Shown: piece after piece, positions 14,445 to 22,570 of the stretch | Layout: each line of letters opens with the position of its first letter | Position numbering within the stretch: position 1 is the first letter of the stretch | Source of the DNA: Clostridia bacterium | Lineage (GTDB): Bacteria; Bacillota; Clostridia; Christensenellales; Aristaeellaceae | Reading direction: 5' to 3' | Length of the DNA stretch: 24,265 bases | Assembly: GCA_017458865.1 (NCBI GenBank) | Contig: JAFSZW010000088.1 | Location: 1 to 24,265, forward strand | Notes under the pieces: generated by a model | What the model saw: the letters and a program-made list of their open reading frames with translations, nothing else | What the model was told of the DNA's origin: nothing | Databases searched by the model: none | Made by a program: the position numbers and the translations under genes

Positions 14445-15740
14445 ATGGCATACTTAGAGATCATTCAGGTCAGAGGTCGTGAAATTCTGGACTCTCGTGG
14501 AAATCCCACAGTTGAAGCTGAGGTCATTCTGGACGACGGTACAGTCGGCCGCGGTATGGCTCCGAGCGGTGCCAGCACCGGTGAGTTCGAGGCGCTTGAG
14601 CTTCGTGATGGTGACAAGTCCCGCTACCTCGGCAAGGGCGTGAAGAAGGCTGTTGAGAACATCAACACCGTTATCGCTGATGCCGTTGAGGGCCTTGACG
14701 CTTCTGACATCTATGCCGTTGACGCCGCCATGCTCGAGGCTGACGGAACCAAGGACAAGAGCAAGCTTGGCGCAAACGCCATCCTGGCCGTGTCCATCGC
14801 CGCCGCTCGTGCTGCTGCGCAGTCCCTTGATATCCCGCTCTATCGTTTCCTGGGCGGCATCTCCGGAAACCGTCTGCCGGTTCCCATGATGAACATCCTG
14901 AACGGCGGCGCACATGCTGCGAACACCGTGGATGTCCAGGAATTCATGATCATGCCTGTTGGCGCACCCACCTTTGCTGAAGCGCTCCGCATGTGTGCTG
15001 AGGTCTTCCATGCTCTGGCCGCTCTGCTGAAGAGCCGTGGCCTGGCCACCTCCGTCGGCGACGAGGGCGGATTTGCTCCGAACCTTGCCAGCGATGAGGA
15101 AGCCATCCAGGTTATCCTTGAGGCCATCAAGAAGGCCGGCTACGAGCCCGGCAAGGACTTCATGCTTGCTATGGACGCTGCTTCCTCCGAATGGAAGGGC
15201 AGCAAGAAGGGCGAGTATGTCCTGCCGAAGGCCGGTACAAAGTTCACCTCTTCCGAGCTCATCGCTCACTGGAAGAACCTGGTCGAGAAGTATCCGATCA
15301 TCTCCATCGAAGACGGTCTGGATGAAGAGGACTGGGAAGGCTGGGTTGAGCTCACCCGCGAACTCGGCGACAAGGTCCAGCTGGTTGGCGACGACCTGTT
15401 CGTAACCAACACCGAGCGTCTGTCCAAGGGCATCTCCCTGGGCGCCGGCAACGCGATCCTGATCAAGCTCAACCAGATCGGTTCCGTTTCCGAGACCCTC
15501 GAGGCCATCAAGATGGCTCACAAGGCTGGCTACACTGCCGTTACCTCCCACCGCTCCGGTGAGACCGAAGACACCACGATCGCTGACCTGGCTGTTGCAC
15601 TCAACACCTGCCAGATCAAGACCGGTGCTCCGAGCCGTACCGAGCGCGTTGCCAAGTACAACCAGCTCCTCCGCATCGAAGAGGAACTCGGTGGTGCTGC
15701 ATGCTATCCGGGAATGGGCGCATTCAACGTCAAGCGCTGA
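14445..15740 (+). CDS. eno: Enolase (phosphopyruvate hydratase)
   Basis: Converts 2-phosphoglycerate to phosphoenolpyruvate in glycolysis; cytosolic, magnesium-dependent. The 431 residues are full length and conserved from start to end: EIIQVRGREILDSRGNPTVEAEV, APSGASTGEFEALELRD, NGGAHAANTVDVQEFMIMPVGA, SVGDEGGFAPN, SIEDGLDEEDWEGW, QLVGDDLFVTN, ILIKLNQIGSVSET, TSHRSGETEDTTIADLAVA. Magnesium ligands (Asp in AMDAA, Glu in SIEDG, Asp in GDDLF), the proton-shuttling Glu and Lys and the SHRSGE loop are all present. AAGGAGGAG precedes the ATG at 14445; an in-frame ATG at 14211 lies upstream of the promoter and is rejected. Codon use is markedly biased towards C-ending codons, as expected for high expression. 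Flanked by its own promoter and terminator, so monocistronic or nearly so. Confidence 0.98.
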   Translation: MAYLEIIQVRGREILDSRGNPTVEAEVILDDGTVGRGMAPSGASTGEFEALELRDGDKSRYLGKGVKKAVENINTVIADAVEGLDASDIYAVDAAMLEADGTKDKSKLGANAILAVSIAAARAAAQSLDIPLYRFLGGISGNRLPVPMMNILNGGAHAANTVDVQEFMIMPVGAPTFAEALRMCAEVFHALAALLKSRGLATSVGDEGGFAPNLASDEEAIQVILEAIKKAGYEPGKDFMLAMDAASSEWKGSKKGEYVLPKAGTKFTSSELIAHWKNLVEKYPIISIEDGLDEEDWEGWVELTRELGDKVQLVGDDLFVTNTERLSKGISLGAGNAILIKLNQIGSVSETLEAIKMAHKAGYTAVTSHRSGETEDTTIADLAVALNTCQIKTGAPSRTERVAKYNQLLRIEEELGGAACYPGMGAFNVKR

Positions 15741-15756
15741 TTTCCAATCGACAACC

Positions 15757-15795
15757 AGAGCTCTTTCCTTACGGGAGGAGCTCTTTCCTTTCCCG
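15757..15795 (+). terminator. Enolase terminator
   Basis: AGAGCTCTTTCC pairs with GGGAGGAGCTCT (12 bp with two G-U pairs) around a TTAC loop (15757-15784), followed by TTCCTTTCCC. The tail is pyrimidine-rich but not all T, so some read-through into the S51 gene, 17 bases further on, is likely. The stem also creates a direct repeat of GAGCTCTTTCCTT. Confidence 0.6.
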
Positions 15796-15811
15796 CCAAA
15801 AAGGAGCTGTA

Positions 15812-16549
15812 ATGACAGTCTTTTTAACCTCCAGTCCAACCGGCCCGCTTGACAACAGCTATCATGTGGACGGCATGGATCCCCGCAACGGATTCAGGGA
15901 TCAGCTCGCGCGCCGCTGGCCGTCCTGTCCCCGTTGTCTCATCATCTCAGCGTTTCCGGATGATCCATCTGCAAACGATGAAATGCGCGCTTTTTTCGAA
16001 AACGCCATTCGGATCAGCAATCTGTCAATTGATTGCCTGGACCTCTGGGACAGCCGCACACCTGACCTGAGTCGCGCAAGCCTGCAGGCATACGGCGTCA
16101 TCCTGCTCGGCGGCGGTCATGTTCCCACGCAGCATGCGTTCTTTGAACGGATCCATCTCCGCGACAAGCTGCTCGGCTATGGCGGCATCATCATCGGCAT
16201 CAGTGCCGGCAGCATGAACGCCGCCCGTATGGTCTATGCACAGCCGGAGCTGCCAGGCGAGTCTACAGATCCGCATTACGTACGGTACTTTGCCGGGCTC
16301 GGCCTGACAGATACCATGATTCTGCCGCATTATCAGATGGTCCGCTGCAATCTGCTCGACAACAGGCGCCTGTATGAGGACATCACGTATCCCGACAGCA
16401 TTGGCCACCGATTCCTTCTCCTGCCGGACGGCAGCTACCTGCTCTGCGAGAATCATACAGAAACCGTCTTCGGTGAGGCCTATCTGCTCGAGAACGGCCT
16501 CCTCCACGAGATCTGCTCGGAAAATCATACCTGTCCATGGCACGCATAG
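15812..16549 (+). CDS. Peptidase S51 / PepE-like family protein (type 1 glutamine amidotransferase-like fold)
   Basis: A 245-residue cytosolic serine hydrolase of the S51 family, which includes aspartyl dipeptidase PepE and cyanophycinase. Visible features are LIISAFPDDPSANDEM, the glycine-rich VILLGGGHVPTQHAFF near 97-111, the nucleophile elbow IIGISAGSMNAA with Ser131, and GLGLTDTMILPHYQ with a candidate catalytic His173. These follow the PepE order of Ser elbow then DPHF-like histidine. Substrate not determined; an Asp-X dipeptidase role is the family default. The ATG at 15812 has AAAAAGGAGC upstream; an in-frame start at 15701 lies inside enolase and is rejected. Probably expressed by read-through from enolase. 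Confidence 0.85.
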   Translation: MTVFLTSSPTGPLDNSYHVDGMDPRNGFRDQLARRWPSCPRCLIISAFPDDPSANDEMRAFFENAIRISNLSIDCLDLWDSRTPDLSRASLQAYGVILLGGGHVPTQHAFFERIHLRDKLLGYGGIIIGISAGSMNAARMVYAQPELPGESTDPHYVRYFAGLGLTDTMILPHYQMVRCNLLDNRRLYEDITYPDSIGHRFLLLPDGSYLLCENHTETVFGEAYLLENGLLHEICSENHTCPWHA

Positions 16550-16700
16550 CCATAAGGAGGCCCTGACAACTGTTGTCCAATATGCAGTTCCGGAAAGCCA
16601 CCAGATGACATGGCCTCTGGATGGATCAGGAAACAGGCCCCGGATAAAAACACGATTGGAGTCTGAGAACGTCGTCATAAAAAACATGTCAAAAACACGA

Positions 16701-16736
16701 ATGGGAGAATGCAGCCTGGCATTCTCCCATTTTTCT
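16701..16736 (+). terminator. Terminator after the S51 gene
   Basis: GGGAGAATGC, loop AGCCTG, GCATTCTCCC (10-bp perfect stem) followed by ATTTTTCTTG. Lies between convergent genes and may also help stop the minus-strand gene ending at 16772. The 150 bases before it carry an isolated AAGGAGG at 16553-16559 but no credible frame behind it. Confidence 0.85.
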
Positions 16737-16771
16737 TGTGTTATATGTCCTGCACACGAACAAGCCCGGAC

Positions 16772-18436
16772 TTACTTTCTGCTTTCCTTTACGACGACCT
16801 CGCAGTACTTGTTCTTGACTGAACCGTTCCAGGTTGACTGGACACCTTCAATCCGTCTTGACATCACGTAGGTTCGCAGCCTTGAGAAGAGCGGAATCCA
16901 CGCGGCATCCTCCTGGACAATGATCCGTTCAAGTTCCTGGTACTCCTCAATCCGGGCATCTGCATCCAGGATCGTTTTCGCAGCCCGCACCCTGTCCATG
17001 ATCTCATCCCGCTGGTAACACAGGCTGCGGAACCTGGCATTATCCCGGTTGCCAAAGAATGTATAGATGAAATTGTCCGGATCATTATAGTCAGCAGTCC
17101 ACATGGCCGTATAGCACTCAAGCGCTCCGCTCTTTCTGAGACGCATGAATTCATCCTCATCCAGAACCTTTATCTCGGCCCTAATGCCAACCTTATTCCA
17201 CATGGAAACTGCAAGGCGCATCATCATCATTTCCCCTTGCGTGGATGAGTTTTTCACGCTGACCGTCATGTCAAACCCATCCGGATAGCCGGCATCGCTG
17301 AGCAGCGCTGCTGCTGCCTCCGGATCATACGGAATCTCGGGCAGATCCGGATTGAATCCGTACAGGCCATGGGGATAAATCCCGTTCTCGAGAGATCCTC
17401 TGCCATCATACACAACATTAAGCAGCACGCTGCGATTCAGCGACATCTGCAGCGCTTTCCGAACCCGGACATCGTCAAGCGGCTTCACTGACTCATTGAG
17501 TGCAATATAGATGACGCCTATCCTCGGCACGCTGTAAATCCTGTCCTGGTAGATATCCCCGTGAATAAAGAAATCAGCATCGCTCCCGATGTCATCAAGA
17601 TCCAGAATATCCAGCTCGCCGTTTTCAAACATCAGCCGGATCTTTTCGTTGTCCGTTATGAATCGCAGGTCAAGCCCCTCGCAGCGCGGTTCCCCGGCCC
17701 AGCATGTCGTATTCGCTGTAAGGATCATTCCCTTCTCCGGCTCCCACTCCCGGAGGATAAATGAACCGGTTCCAATTGTATCCTCCGCCGTGTGGCCGAA
17801 CTTCTCACCCGCCGCGGACGTCGTCTCCTCATCCAGTATGGATGCGCCGGGCATGGAAAGACTTGCCAGGAAAGTCTCAAAAGGCTGAGCAAGCGTAATC
17901 CTGAAATCCAGATCACCCAGCACGGTAAACCCTTCCAGCTGATCTGTTTCCCCGTTTTCCAGTCTGTCTGCACCGGCAATCAGCTCTGCGATATCCTGAT
18001 TACATGAGCCAGGATAGGTGAGCAGCCGTTTGAACGTGTACAGTACATCTGAGGCGGTCAACGGAGAACCGTTGCTGAATGTCACATGATCCCGCAGATG
18101 GAATGTGTAGTTGTATCCATCATCCGATACCTCCCACGATTCTGCCAGCGACGGGACAATTATCATGTTTCCGTCCCCGTCTGTTTCCATCTCAACCAGA
18201 CGGTTAAACACATTCATCGCGATCGTGTAATAAATCGTCGTGCACTGAAAATCCACTGTATCCGGTTCATCTTCCACGGCAACAAGAAACCTGGATGTGT
18301 CCAGACCCGGCGACGGTGTAGCTTCCGTTACAATACTGATATACTCATATGAGGAGCAGGCAGAAAGCAGAAACGAAACCAGGAAAAGCATTACCAGTAA
18401 GGACAGTGTCTTTATATGCCTTGTTCCACTGCTCAT
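16772..18436 (-). CDS. Orphan peptide-type ABC transporter substrate-binding lipoprotein (SBP_bac_5 family)
   Basis: A 554-residue membrane-anchored binding protein. The signal peptide ends in a classical lipobox LSAC with Cys27, so it is lipid-modified. The mature part has the SBP_bac_5 pattern: DEPDTVDFQCTTIYYTIAMNVFNRLVEME, LAESWEVSDDGYNYTFHLRDHVTFSNGSPLTASDVLYTFKRLL, VRKALQMSLNRSVLLNVVYDGRG, DPEAAAALLSDAGYPDGF. This family binds oligopeptides, dipeptides, nickel or other solutes. No permease or ATPase adjoins it, so it may feed the opp permease encoded earlier in the window or another one. The start at 18436 is backed by AAGGGGGG and the lipobox; the in-frame ATG at 18484 has neither. Its own promoter is not clear. 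Confidence 0.93.
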   Translation of the reverse strand: MSSGTRHIKTLSLLVMLFLVSFLLSACSSYEYISIVTEATPSPGLDTSRFLVAVEDEPDTVDFQCTTIYYTIAMNVFNRLVEMETDGDGNMIIVPSLAESWEVSDDGYNYTFHLRDHVTFSNGSPLTASDVLYTFKRLLTYPGSCNQDIAELIAGADRLENGETDQLEGFTVLGDLDFRITLAQPFETFLASLSMPGASILDEETTSAAGEKFGHTAEDTIGTGSFILREWEPEKGMILTANTTCWAGEPRCEGLDLRFITDNEKIRLMFENGELDILDLDDIGSDADFFIHGDIYQDRIYSVPRIGVIYIALNESVKPLDDVRVRKALQMSLNRSVLLNVVYDGRGSLENGIYPHGLYGFNPDLPEIPYDPEAAAALLSDAGYPDGFDMTVSVKNSSTQGEMMMMRLAVSMWNKVGIRAEIKVLDEDEFMRLRKSGALECYTAMWTADYNDPDNFIYTFFGNRDNARFRSLCYQRDEIMDRVRAAKTILDADARIEEYQELERIIVQEDAAWIPLFSRLRTYVMSRRIEGVQSTWNGSVKNKYCEVVVKESRK

Positions 18437-18585
18437 ATTGTTCCCCCCTTCGCTGTTCTGTCTCAGTTTCAGATTGAATGCCATCCGATCCCCATTTTAA
18501 CGCCTTAATACACTCAGACTTTTCAGCATTTCACTCGCGTGAGATGATCATATCATAAAAACAGCCAATTGACCAGAGTTAACAA

Positions 18586-18616
18586 AAATAATAAGCCGAA
18601 AGTCCAAGTTTTTCGG
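18586..18616 (-). terminator. Possible weak terminator after the alpha/beta hydrolase gene
   Basis: Minus strand CCGAAA, nine-base loop, TTTCGG, then CTTATTATTTTTG. The stem is only 6 bp. The rest of the 252-base gap shows TATGAT at 18556-18551 as a possible -10 for the binding-protein gene, with only a poor -35, and TCACTCGCGTGA (18531-18542), a nearly perfect palindrome that could be an operator. Confidence 0.35.
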
Positions 18617-18688
18617 TCGGTTTTAAGTGGTACAATCCTGCAAGATGATACTGACCATCCCATTTTTCAAAATGCCTCGTCTGGCTTT

Positions 18689-19492
18689 TCAGATTGGTTC
18701 CTGCAGAAACGCGTAGATTCTCCGGTTGAAGTCTCGCGCTTCCTCATAAGCGGAGTGGCCAAGCCCTTCGTACATGTAAATGCGGCATCCAGTCTTTTCG
18801 GCAATCTCCTCAGATGCCTTTCCCGTCACAATCAGATCTTCCTGTCCGCCAAGCACCAGAAGCGGGCAGAAAATCTCGGATAGTCTGTCATATGTATTGC
18901 ATGTGAGACAGGCTTTTGCCAGCCGGATGAAGCGCTCCGGGTCGCTCAGCTTTACCGTTCTCAGAAGGACCGGAAACAGCCATCCAAATCTTCTTCGATA
19001 TTGCTCTGAGTACATCCTTTGCATCATGTCCTGGACAATTGCGTGGTAATCCCCACACCCTGCACTTTGAATCCAGAGCCGGACTGCTTCATCAACTACC
19101 TCATTCGGTCGGCTCAGCGTAACGCCCAAAACCAGTTTTCTCACCATTTCCGGATAGCTGAGCGTCAGGTACTGGGCGATCATGCCTCCCTGAGATATTC
19201 CGATAACATCTGCCATCTCTATGCCAATCTGCCGCATGGCCTCTGCGGTGTCATCTGCAAGTCCGGCCACCGTACAATCCTCCGGGATATTGTCCTTTCG
19301 GTCTATCACACAGACCCGGTATTCTTTGCAGAAGATCCGGTACATCCATGCAAGCGGCAGTGCCGTGCCGTGGATGGACCTGAGACTCAGTCCCGGAATG
19401 ATGACAAGGTTCTTATCGCCCCTGCCAAACAGCACACAGGTTACCTGTCCGCCGGGAACAGCAACCGTTCTCTCAACCGCATTAAACAGCAT
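18689..19492 (-). CDS. Alpha/beta hydrolase
   Basis: A 267-residue cytosolic alpha/beta-hydrolase-fold enzyme. The oxyanion region is LVIIPGLSLRS near 29-39, the nucleophile elbow GISQGG has Ser100, and Asp219 (GGQEDLIV) and His246 (GLGHSAYEE) complete a catalytic triad. It is close in layout to small esterases and to 3-oxoadipate enol-lactonase-like or proline-iminopeptidase-like proteins, but the substrate cannot be told. The ATG at 19492 has GGAAGAGAG upstream. It follows the GNAT gene after 118 bases on the same strand and may share its transcript. Confidence 0.88.
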   Translation of the reverse strand: MLFNAVERTVAVPGGQVTCVLFGRGDKNLVIIPGLSLRSIHGTALPLAWMYRIFCKEYRVCVIDRKDNIPEDCTVAGLADDTAEAMRQIGIEMADVIGISQGGMIAQYLTLSYPEMVRKLVLGVTLSRPNEVVDEAVRLWIQSAGCGDYHAIVQDMMQRMYSEQYRRRFGWLFPVLLRTVKLSDPERFIRLAKACLTCNTYDRLSEIFCPLLVLGGQEDLIVTGKASEEIAEKTGCRIYMYEGLGHSAYEEARDFNRRIYAFLQEPI

Positions 19493-19610
19493 ACGTGTCT
19501 CTCTTCCATTGGCCGCTCAGATTGGGCTATGCAGTATGCCCCACAATTGGGCATATGCATCAATTCCACAGCCGTTTTCAGTATCTGCCATTCCGCAGAG
19601 ATAAATACCG

Positions 19611-20096
19611 TCAGAAAGTGATCCGCATCTGATTCCATTTTGCGCCGCCATGGCTGGACTTGTCCGTTGGCCCTTCGCCGATGAATCCAAAGGTGGCATA
19701 GTAGTGCAGAAGACGGTCCTTGCAGGTCAGCACAACGCCAGCCCGCCCCTCTTCCCGGGCCGTCCGGATCATTTCGCGGATCAGCTGCCCGGCATATCCG
19801 TTGCGTCTGTACTCAGGAAGGGTGTTCACGCCAAAGAGCATCTGCCACCGGCCACTTTCATTGTGCAGGCTGGCATCTGCAAACATTTCGTCCGTCAGGT
19901 CTGCCTCATCTGTCACAAAGCCATCCACGAAGGAGATCAGCTTTGGGCCACAGAACATCAGGTGAAAATGGTTCGGGTAAACCATGAGACGCTCTCTGAA
20001 TGAGTCTACTGACGCTGCCTCTGCCGGTGGAAAGCATGCCTTTTCCACTGCCGCAATCTGATCAAGATCTGCAAGCGTTGCTGTTCTGATTTCCAT
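19611..20096 (-). CDS. GNAT family N-acetyltransferase, AANAT-like
   Basis: A 161-residue acetyl-CoA-dependent acyltransferase, standard length for a single GNAT domain. The acetyl-CoA loop is RRNGYAGQLI (97-106). The beginning (LDQIAAVEKACFPPAEAASVDSFRERL) and the end (VVLTCKDRLLHYYATFGFIGEGPT) resemble arylalkylamine N-acetyltransferase and its bacterial relatives, including the tyrosine pair at 132-133 where the general acid of AANAT lies. A small amine is therefore a reasonable guess for substrate. Start at 20096 is chosen for the AGGAAAGG element and because the fold begins at once; an in-frame ATG at 20192 would add 32 unconserved residues and overlap the divergent promoter. Confidence 0.9.
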   Translation of the reverse strand: MEIRTATLADLDQIAAVEKACFPPAEAASVDSFRERLMVYPNHFHLMFCGPKLISFVDGFVTDEADLTDEMFADASLHNESGRWQMLFGVNTLPEYRRNGYAGQLIREMIRTAREEGRAGVVLTCKDRLLHYYATFGFIGEGPTDKSSHGGAKWNQMRITF

Positions 20097-20179
20097 GCTG
20101 CTGCCCTTTCCTGCCGCATTCCCCGTGCATTGACCGGAATTGCGGCTGTCCTGTCTATCTTTCCTTTTATCCTCAAAAC

Positions 20180-20188
20180 TGGTATAAT
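20180..20188 (+). promoter_or_regulatory. Extended -10 promoter of the DJ-1/PfpI gene
   Basis: TGGTATAAT (20180-20188) has the TGn extension plus a perfect TATAAT. No good -35 lies upstream, which is normal for extended -10 promoters. Transcription would start near 20195, 30 bases before the gene. Confidence 0.65.
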
Positions 20189-20224
20189 CCACCTACCCAT
20201 ATTTAATGTCTGAAGGAGAAGAAA

Positions 20225-20779
20225 ATGAGTAAAGTATGTGCATTTGTCGCAGAAGGCTTTGAAGAAGTCGAATGCCTGTCTGTTGTCGACATTCTTCGTC
20301 GTGCCAAAGTCAACGTAAAGTTGGTTTCCATTACCGATTCAACTGAAGTTACCGGCTCCCACCAGATAAAGATACTCGCAGATGCCTGTTTTTCTGAGGT
20401 GGATTTCTCGGATTGTGATCTGCTCTTCCTGCCCGGCGGCGTCCCGGGCACGCCAAACCTGGCCGCCTGTAAGCCGCTTACGGACCTGCTCTGCCGTTTT
20501 GCAAAGGAAGGCCGGCGTATATCCGCCATCTGCGCCGCCCCGAGCGTTCTCGGAGATCTCGGCCTGCTGAGCGGTGTCACGGCAACATGCTATCCCGGAT
20601 GGGAAGACCACCTGAAAGGGGCAAACCTTTCGCCCCTCGGTGTTGTTACGGACGGCAACTTTACCACCGGACGCGGCATGGGATATGCTGTCGATCTCGG
20701 TCTTGAACTGGTTTCCATCCTCTGCAGCCCGGATCTGGCGCTGCAGATCAAAAAGGGCATCCAGCACCCGAACGCATGA
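20225..20779 (+). CDS. DJ-1/PfpI family protein (YajL/ThiJ-like)
   Basis: A 184-residue protein of the DJ-1 group, linked to protein or metabolite repair and oxidative stress. AEGFEEVE near the N-terminus holds Glu16, which corresponds to the glutamate that lowers the pKa of the active cysteine; DLLFLPGGVPGTPNL is the conserved PGG loop; AICAAPSVLG holds the nucleophile Cys103, matching human Cys106. Length and order match DJ-1/YajL closely rather than PfpI proteases. GAAGGAGAAG precedes the ATG. It has its own promoter and terminator, so it is likely transcribed alone. Confidence 0.95.
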   Translation: MSKVCAFVAEGFEEVECLSVVDILRRAKVNVKLVSITDSTEVTGSHQIKILADACFSEVDFSDCDLLFLPGGVPGTPNLAACKPLTDLLCRFAKEGRRISAICAAPSVLGDLGLLSGVTATCYPGWEDHLKGANLSPLGVVTDGNFTTGRGMGYAVDLGLELVSILCSPDLALQIKKGIQHPNA

Positions 20780-20865
20780 TTGCGGTATGTGTCAACTGGC
20801 GCCGGCCTCCGGAAAGTGATGTGGCACTTTATGTGTTCCCATCTGCCCCACATGAAATCAGGAAC

Positions 20866-20896
20866 CGCCTCTGCTGCAAAGCAAAGGCGCTTTTTT
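20866..20896 (+). terminator. Terminator after the DJ-1/PfpI gene
   Basis: CGCCTCTGCT, loop GCAA, AGCAAAGGCG (one C-A mismatch) followed by CTTTTTT. Strong plus-strand intrinsic terminator, 87 bases after the stop and just before the convergent permease gene. Confidence 0.8.
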
Positions 20897-20913
20897 GCTG
20901 GTTTGGGATTTGG

Positions 20914-22566
20914 TTACACGCTGATGTTCCTGCGTCCGGTAAGCTTGAAGAACAGCAGCATCGAAAGGACACTGGTAACCGTCAGAACGGTTGAATACGC
21001 AGCAGCGTTTCCAAAGCAGTCCCGGATAACCTCCGTATAGACAGAGACCGTCAGCGTCTGCGTAGAGGCACGGTAAAGCATGATCGACGAGGATAGTTCA
21101 CTGATGACGGTAACCCAGCTCATAATTGCACCGGATATGACACCGGGCATCATCATGGGCAGTGTGATCTCATAGAAGGACTGCATCTCCGTCGCACCAA
21201 GGGAGACCGCTGCCTCCTCTGTTGACGGGGAGATCTGGGAGATAATGGCCGTGCTGGAACGGATGGTGTACGGCATACGCCTGACTGTGAGCGCAATGAT
21301 GATGATGATCGCGGTGCCGGTCAGGGCGAGCGGCTGCTTGGCAAACGCATACAGGTAGCATATGCCCAGCACTGAGCCCGGAATGATGTACGGCAGCATG
21401 GTCAGCGTATCCACTGTAGAGGTGATGATCGATTTCCGTCTGACTGCCAGGTAGGCGATCAGGACGCCGAACACAATGACCAGTGCAATAGCGCAGAGCC
21501 CGTAAAGATACGTGTTCGGGATGACCCTGGGATTCTTTGAGAAGATGGTCTGGTAGTTGATCAGGGTCAACTCACTGGTATAGATGCCCGGGGTCGATTC
21601 CTTGAGGAAAGATGTCACAATGACCGTAATCTGCGGCAGGAGCGCCACCAGGACGACCAGATACACAAATATGTGACAGAGGACTTTGGGCAGTGTCCGC
21701 TGCTCGCGCGGCGCCATGGGCTTGAGTGCCGACATGGCATATGAATGACGCCTTGACACGTACCGCTGCAGGAAGAAAAAGAACATGGTGATGATCACGA
21801 TGATCACGCAGAGCGCTGCAGCGAAGTAGCTGTCATTCGTTACCTCACCCATAAACTGGTTGTACAGGACCACCGGGAACGTTCTGTAGCCCTCGCCGAT
21901 CAGCATCGGGGTGCCAAAATCGGAGAAGACACGCATGAATACCAGAAGTGATGAGGCCAGCACAGTGGGCAGCACCAGCGGCAGAATGATGCCGGTCAGA
22001 CGCTGCGCATTGTTTGCACCAAGCGATTCGGCTGCCTCATTCAGGGAGTTGTCCAGATTCTCAAGCGCGCCGCAGACATACATGTAGACCAGCGGGAAAG
22101 ACTGGAGCGAGAAGACCAGCACAATGCCGGCAAAACCGTATATGCCCTCAAACTGCACGCCCGGCAGCATGTTGATAAAACCGGTGAACAGGCCGCGGCG
22201 GCCCAGCAGCTGTATCCAGGCATACGCGCCGATGAACGGCGGCGATAAGTACGATACGACAATCGCGATATTGATGCCCGAACTGCCGGCAATCCGGTAC
22301 TGTTTGGTGATATAGGCCATGACAAGCCCCAGCGCGGCGCTGATCAGCGTTGCCACGATGGTCACCTTGAAGGAATTGATCAGCGTGTTCGTATAGTACT
22401 TTCTCGTGAAAAAGCGGGTAAAGTTCTCAATGGTCAGGCTGCTCGTTGCCGGATCAATCACGCTCTTGTAGAGGATCAGGACCAGCGGATAGACAACGAA
22501 AATGATGAACTGTGCCAGAATAAGGAGTGCCAGAGCAGTCCAGATCGGCGAAGATTTCTGTTTCAC
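20914..22566 (-). CDS. Iron(III)-type ABC transporter permease, fused two-domain (FbpB-like)
   Basis: A 550-residue permease with two homologous halves, each about six membrane segments. Each half has an EAA loop for the ATPase: EAAESLGANNAQRLTGIILPLVLP (starting at 177) and EEAAVSLGATEMQSFYEITLPMMMP (starting at 450). Such fused permeases belong to the ferric iron/thiamine/aminoethylphosphonate/putrescine branch, and the neighbours here fit ferric iron best. The start codon is GTG at 22566, four bases after the ATPase stop, with GGGAAGG inside the end of the ATPase gene, so the two are tightly coupled. The substrate is inferred from family only. Confidence 0.9.
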   Translation of the reverse strand: MKQKSSPIWTALALLILAQFIIFVVYPLVLILYKSVIDPATSSLTIENFTRFFTRKYYTNTLINSFKVTIVATLISAALGLVMAYITKQYRIAGSSGINIAIVVSYLSPPFIGAYAWIQLLGRRGLFTGFINMLPGVQFEGIYGFAGIVLVFSLQSFPLVYMYVCGALENLDNSLNEAAESLGANNAQRLTGIILPLVLPTVLASSLLVFMRVFSDFGTPMLIGEGYRTFPVVLYNQFMGEVTNDSYFAAALCVIIVIITMFFFFLQRYVSRRHSYAMSALKPMAPREQRTLPKVLCHIFVYLVVLVALLPQITVIVTSFLKESTPGIYTSELTLINYQTIFSKNPRVIPNTYLYGLCAIALVIVFGVLIAYLAVRRKSIITSTVDTLTMLPYIIPGSVLGICYLYAFAKQPLALTGTAIIIIIALTVRRMPYTIRSSTAIISQISPSTEEAAVSLGATEMQSFYEITLPMMMPGVISGAIMSWVTVISELSSSIMLYRASTQTLTVSVYTEVIRDCFGNAAAYSTVLTVTSVLSMLLFFKLTGRRNISV

Positions 22567-22570
22567 GGAA

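Noticed and set aside
14454..15839. A 461-codon open frame antisense to enolase.
   Set aside because: It mirrors the strongly biased codon use of eno; its translation is unlike any family, it has no ribosome binding site, and the sense strand is an unmistakable full-length enolase.
16550..16700. AAGGAGG at 16553-16559 suggesting a small gene after the S51 gene.
   Set aside because: The ATG at 16582 is too distant and its frame stops after eight codons; no other start is well placed, and the S51 terminator follows.
19493..19610. Repeated ATTGGGC and near-palindromic AT-rich words between the GNAT and hydrolase genes.
   Set aside because: Copies are too short and irregular to separate from chance; no terminator or promoter could be supported.
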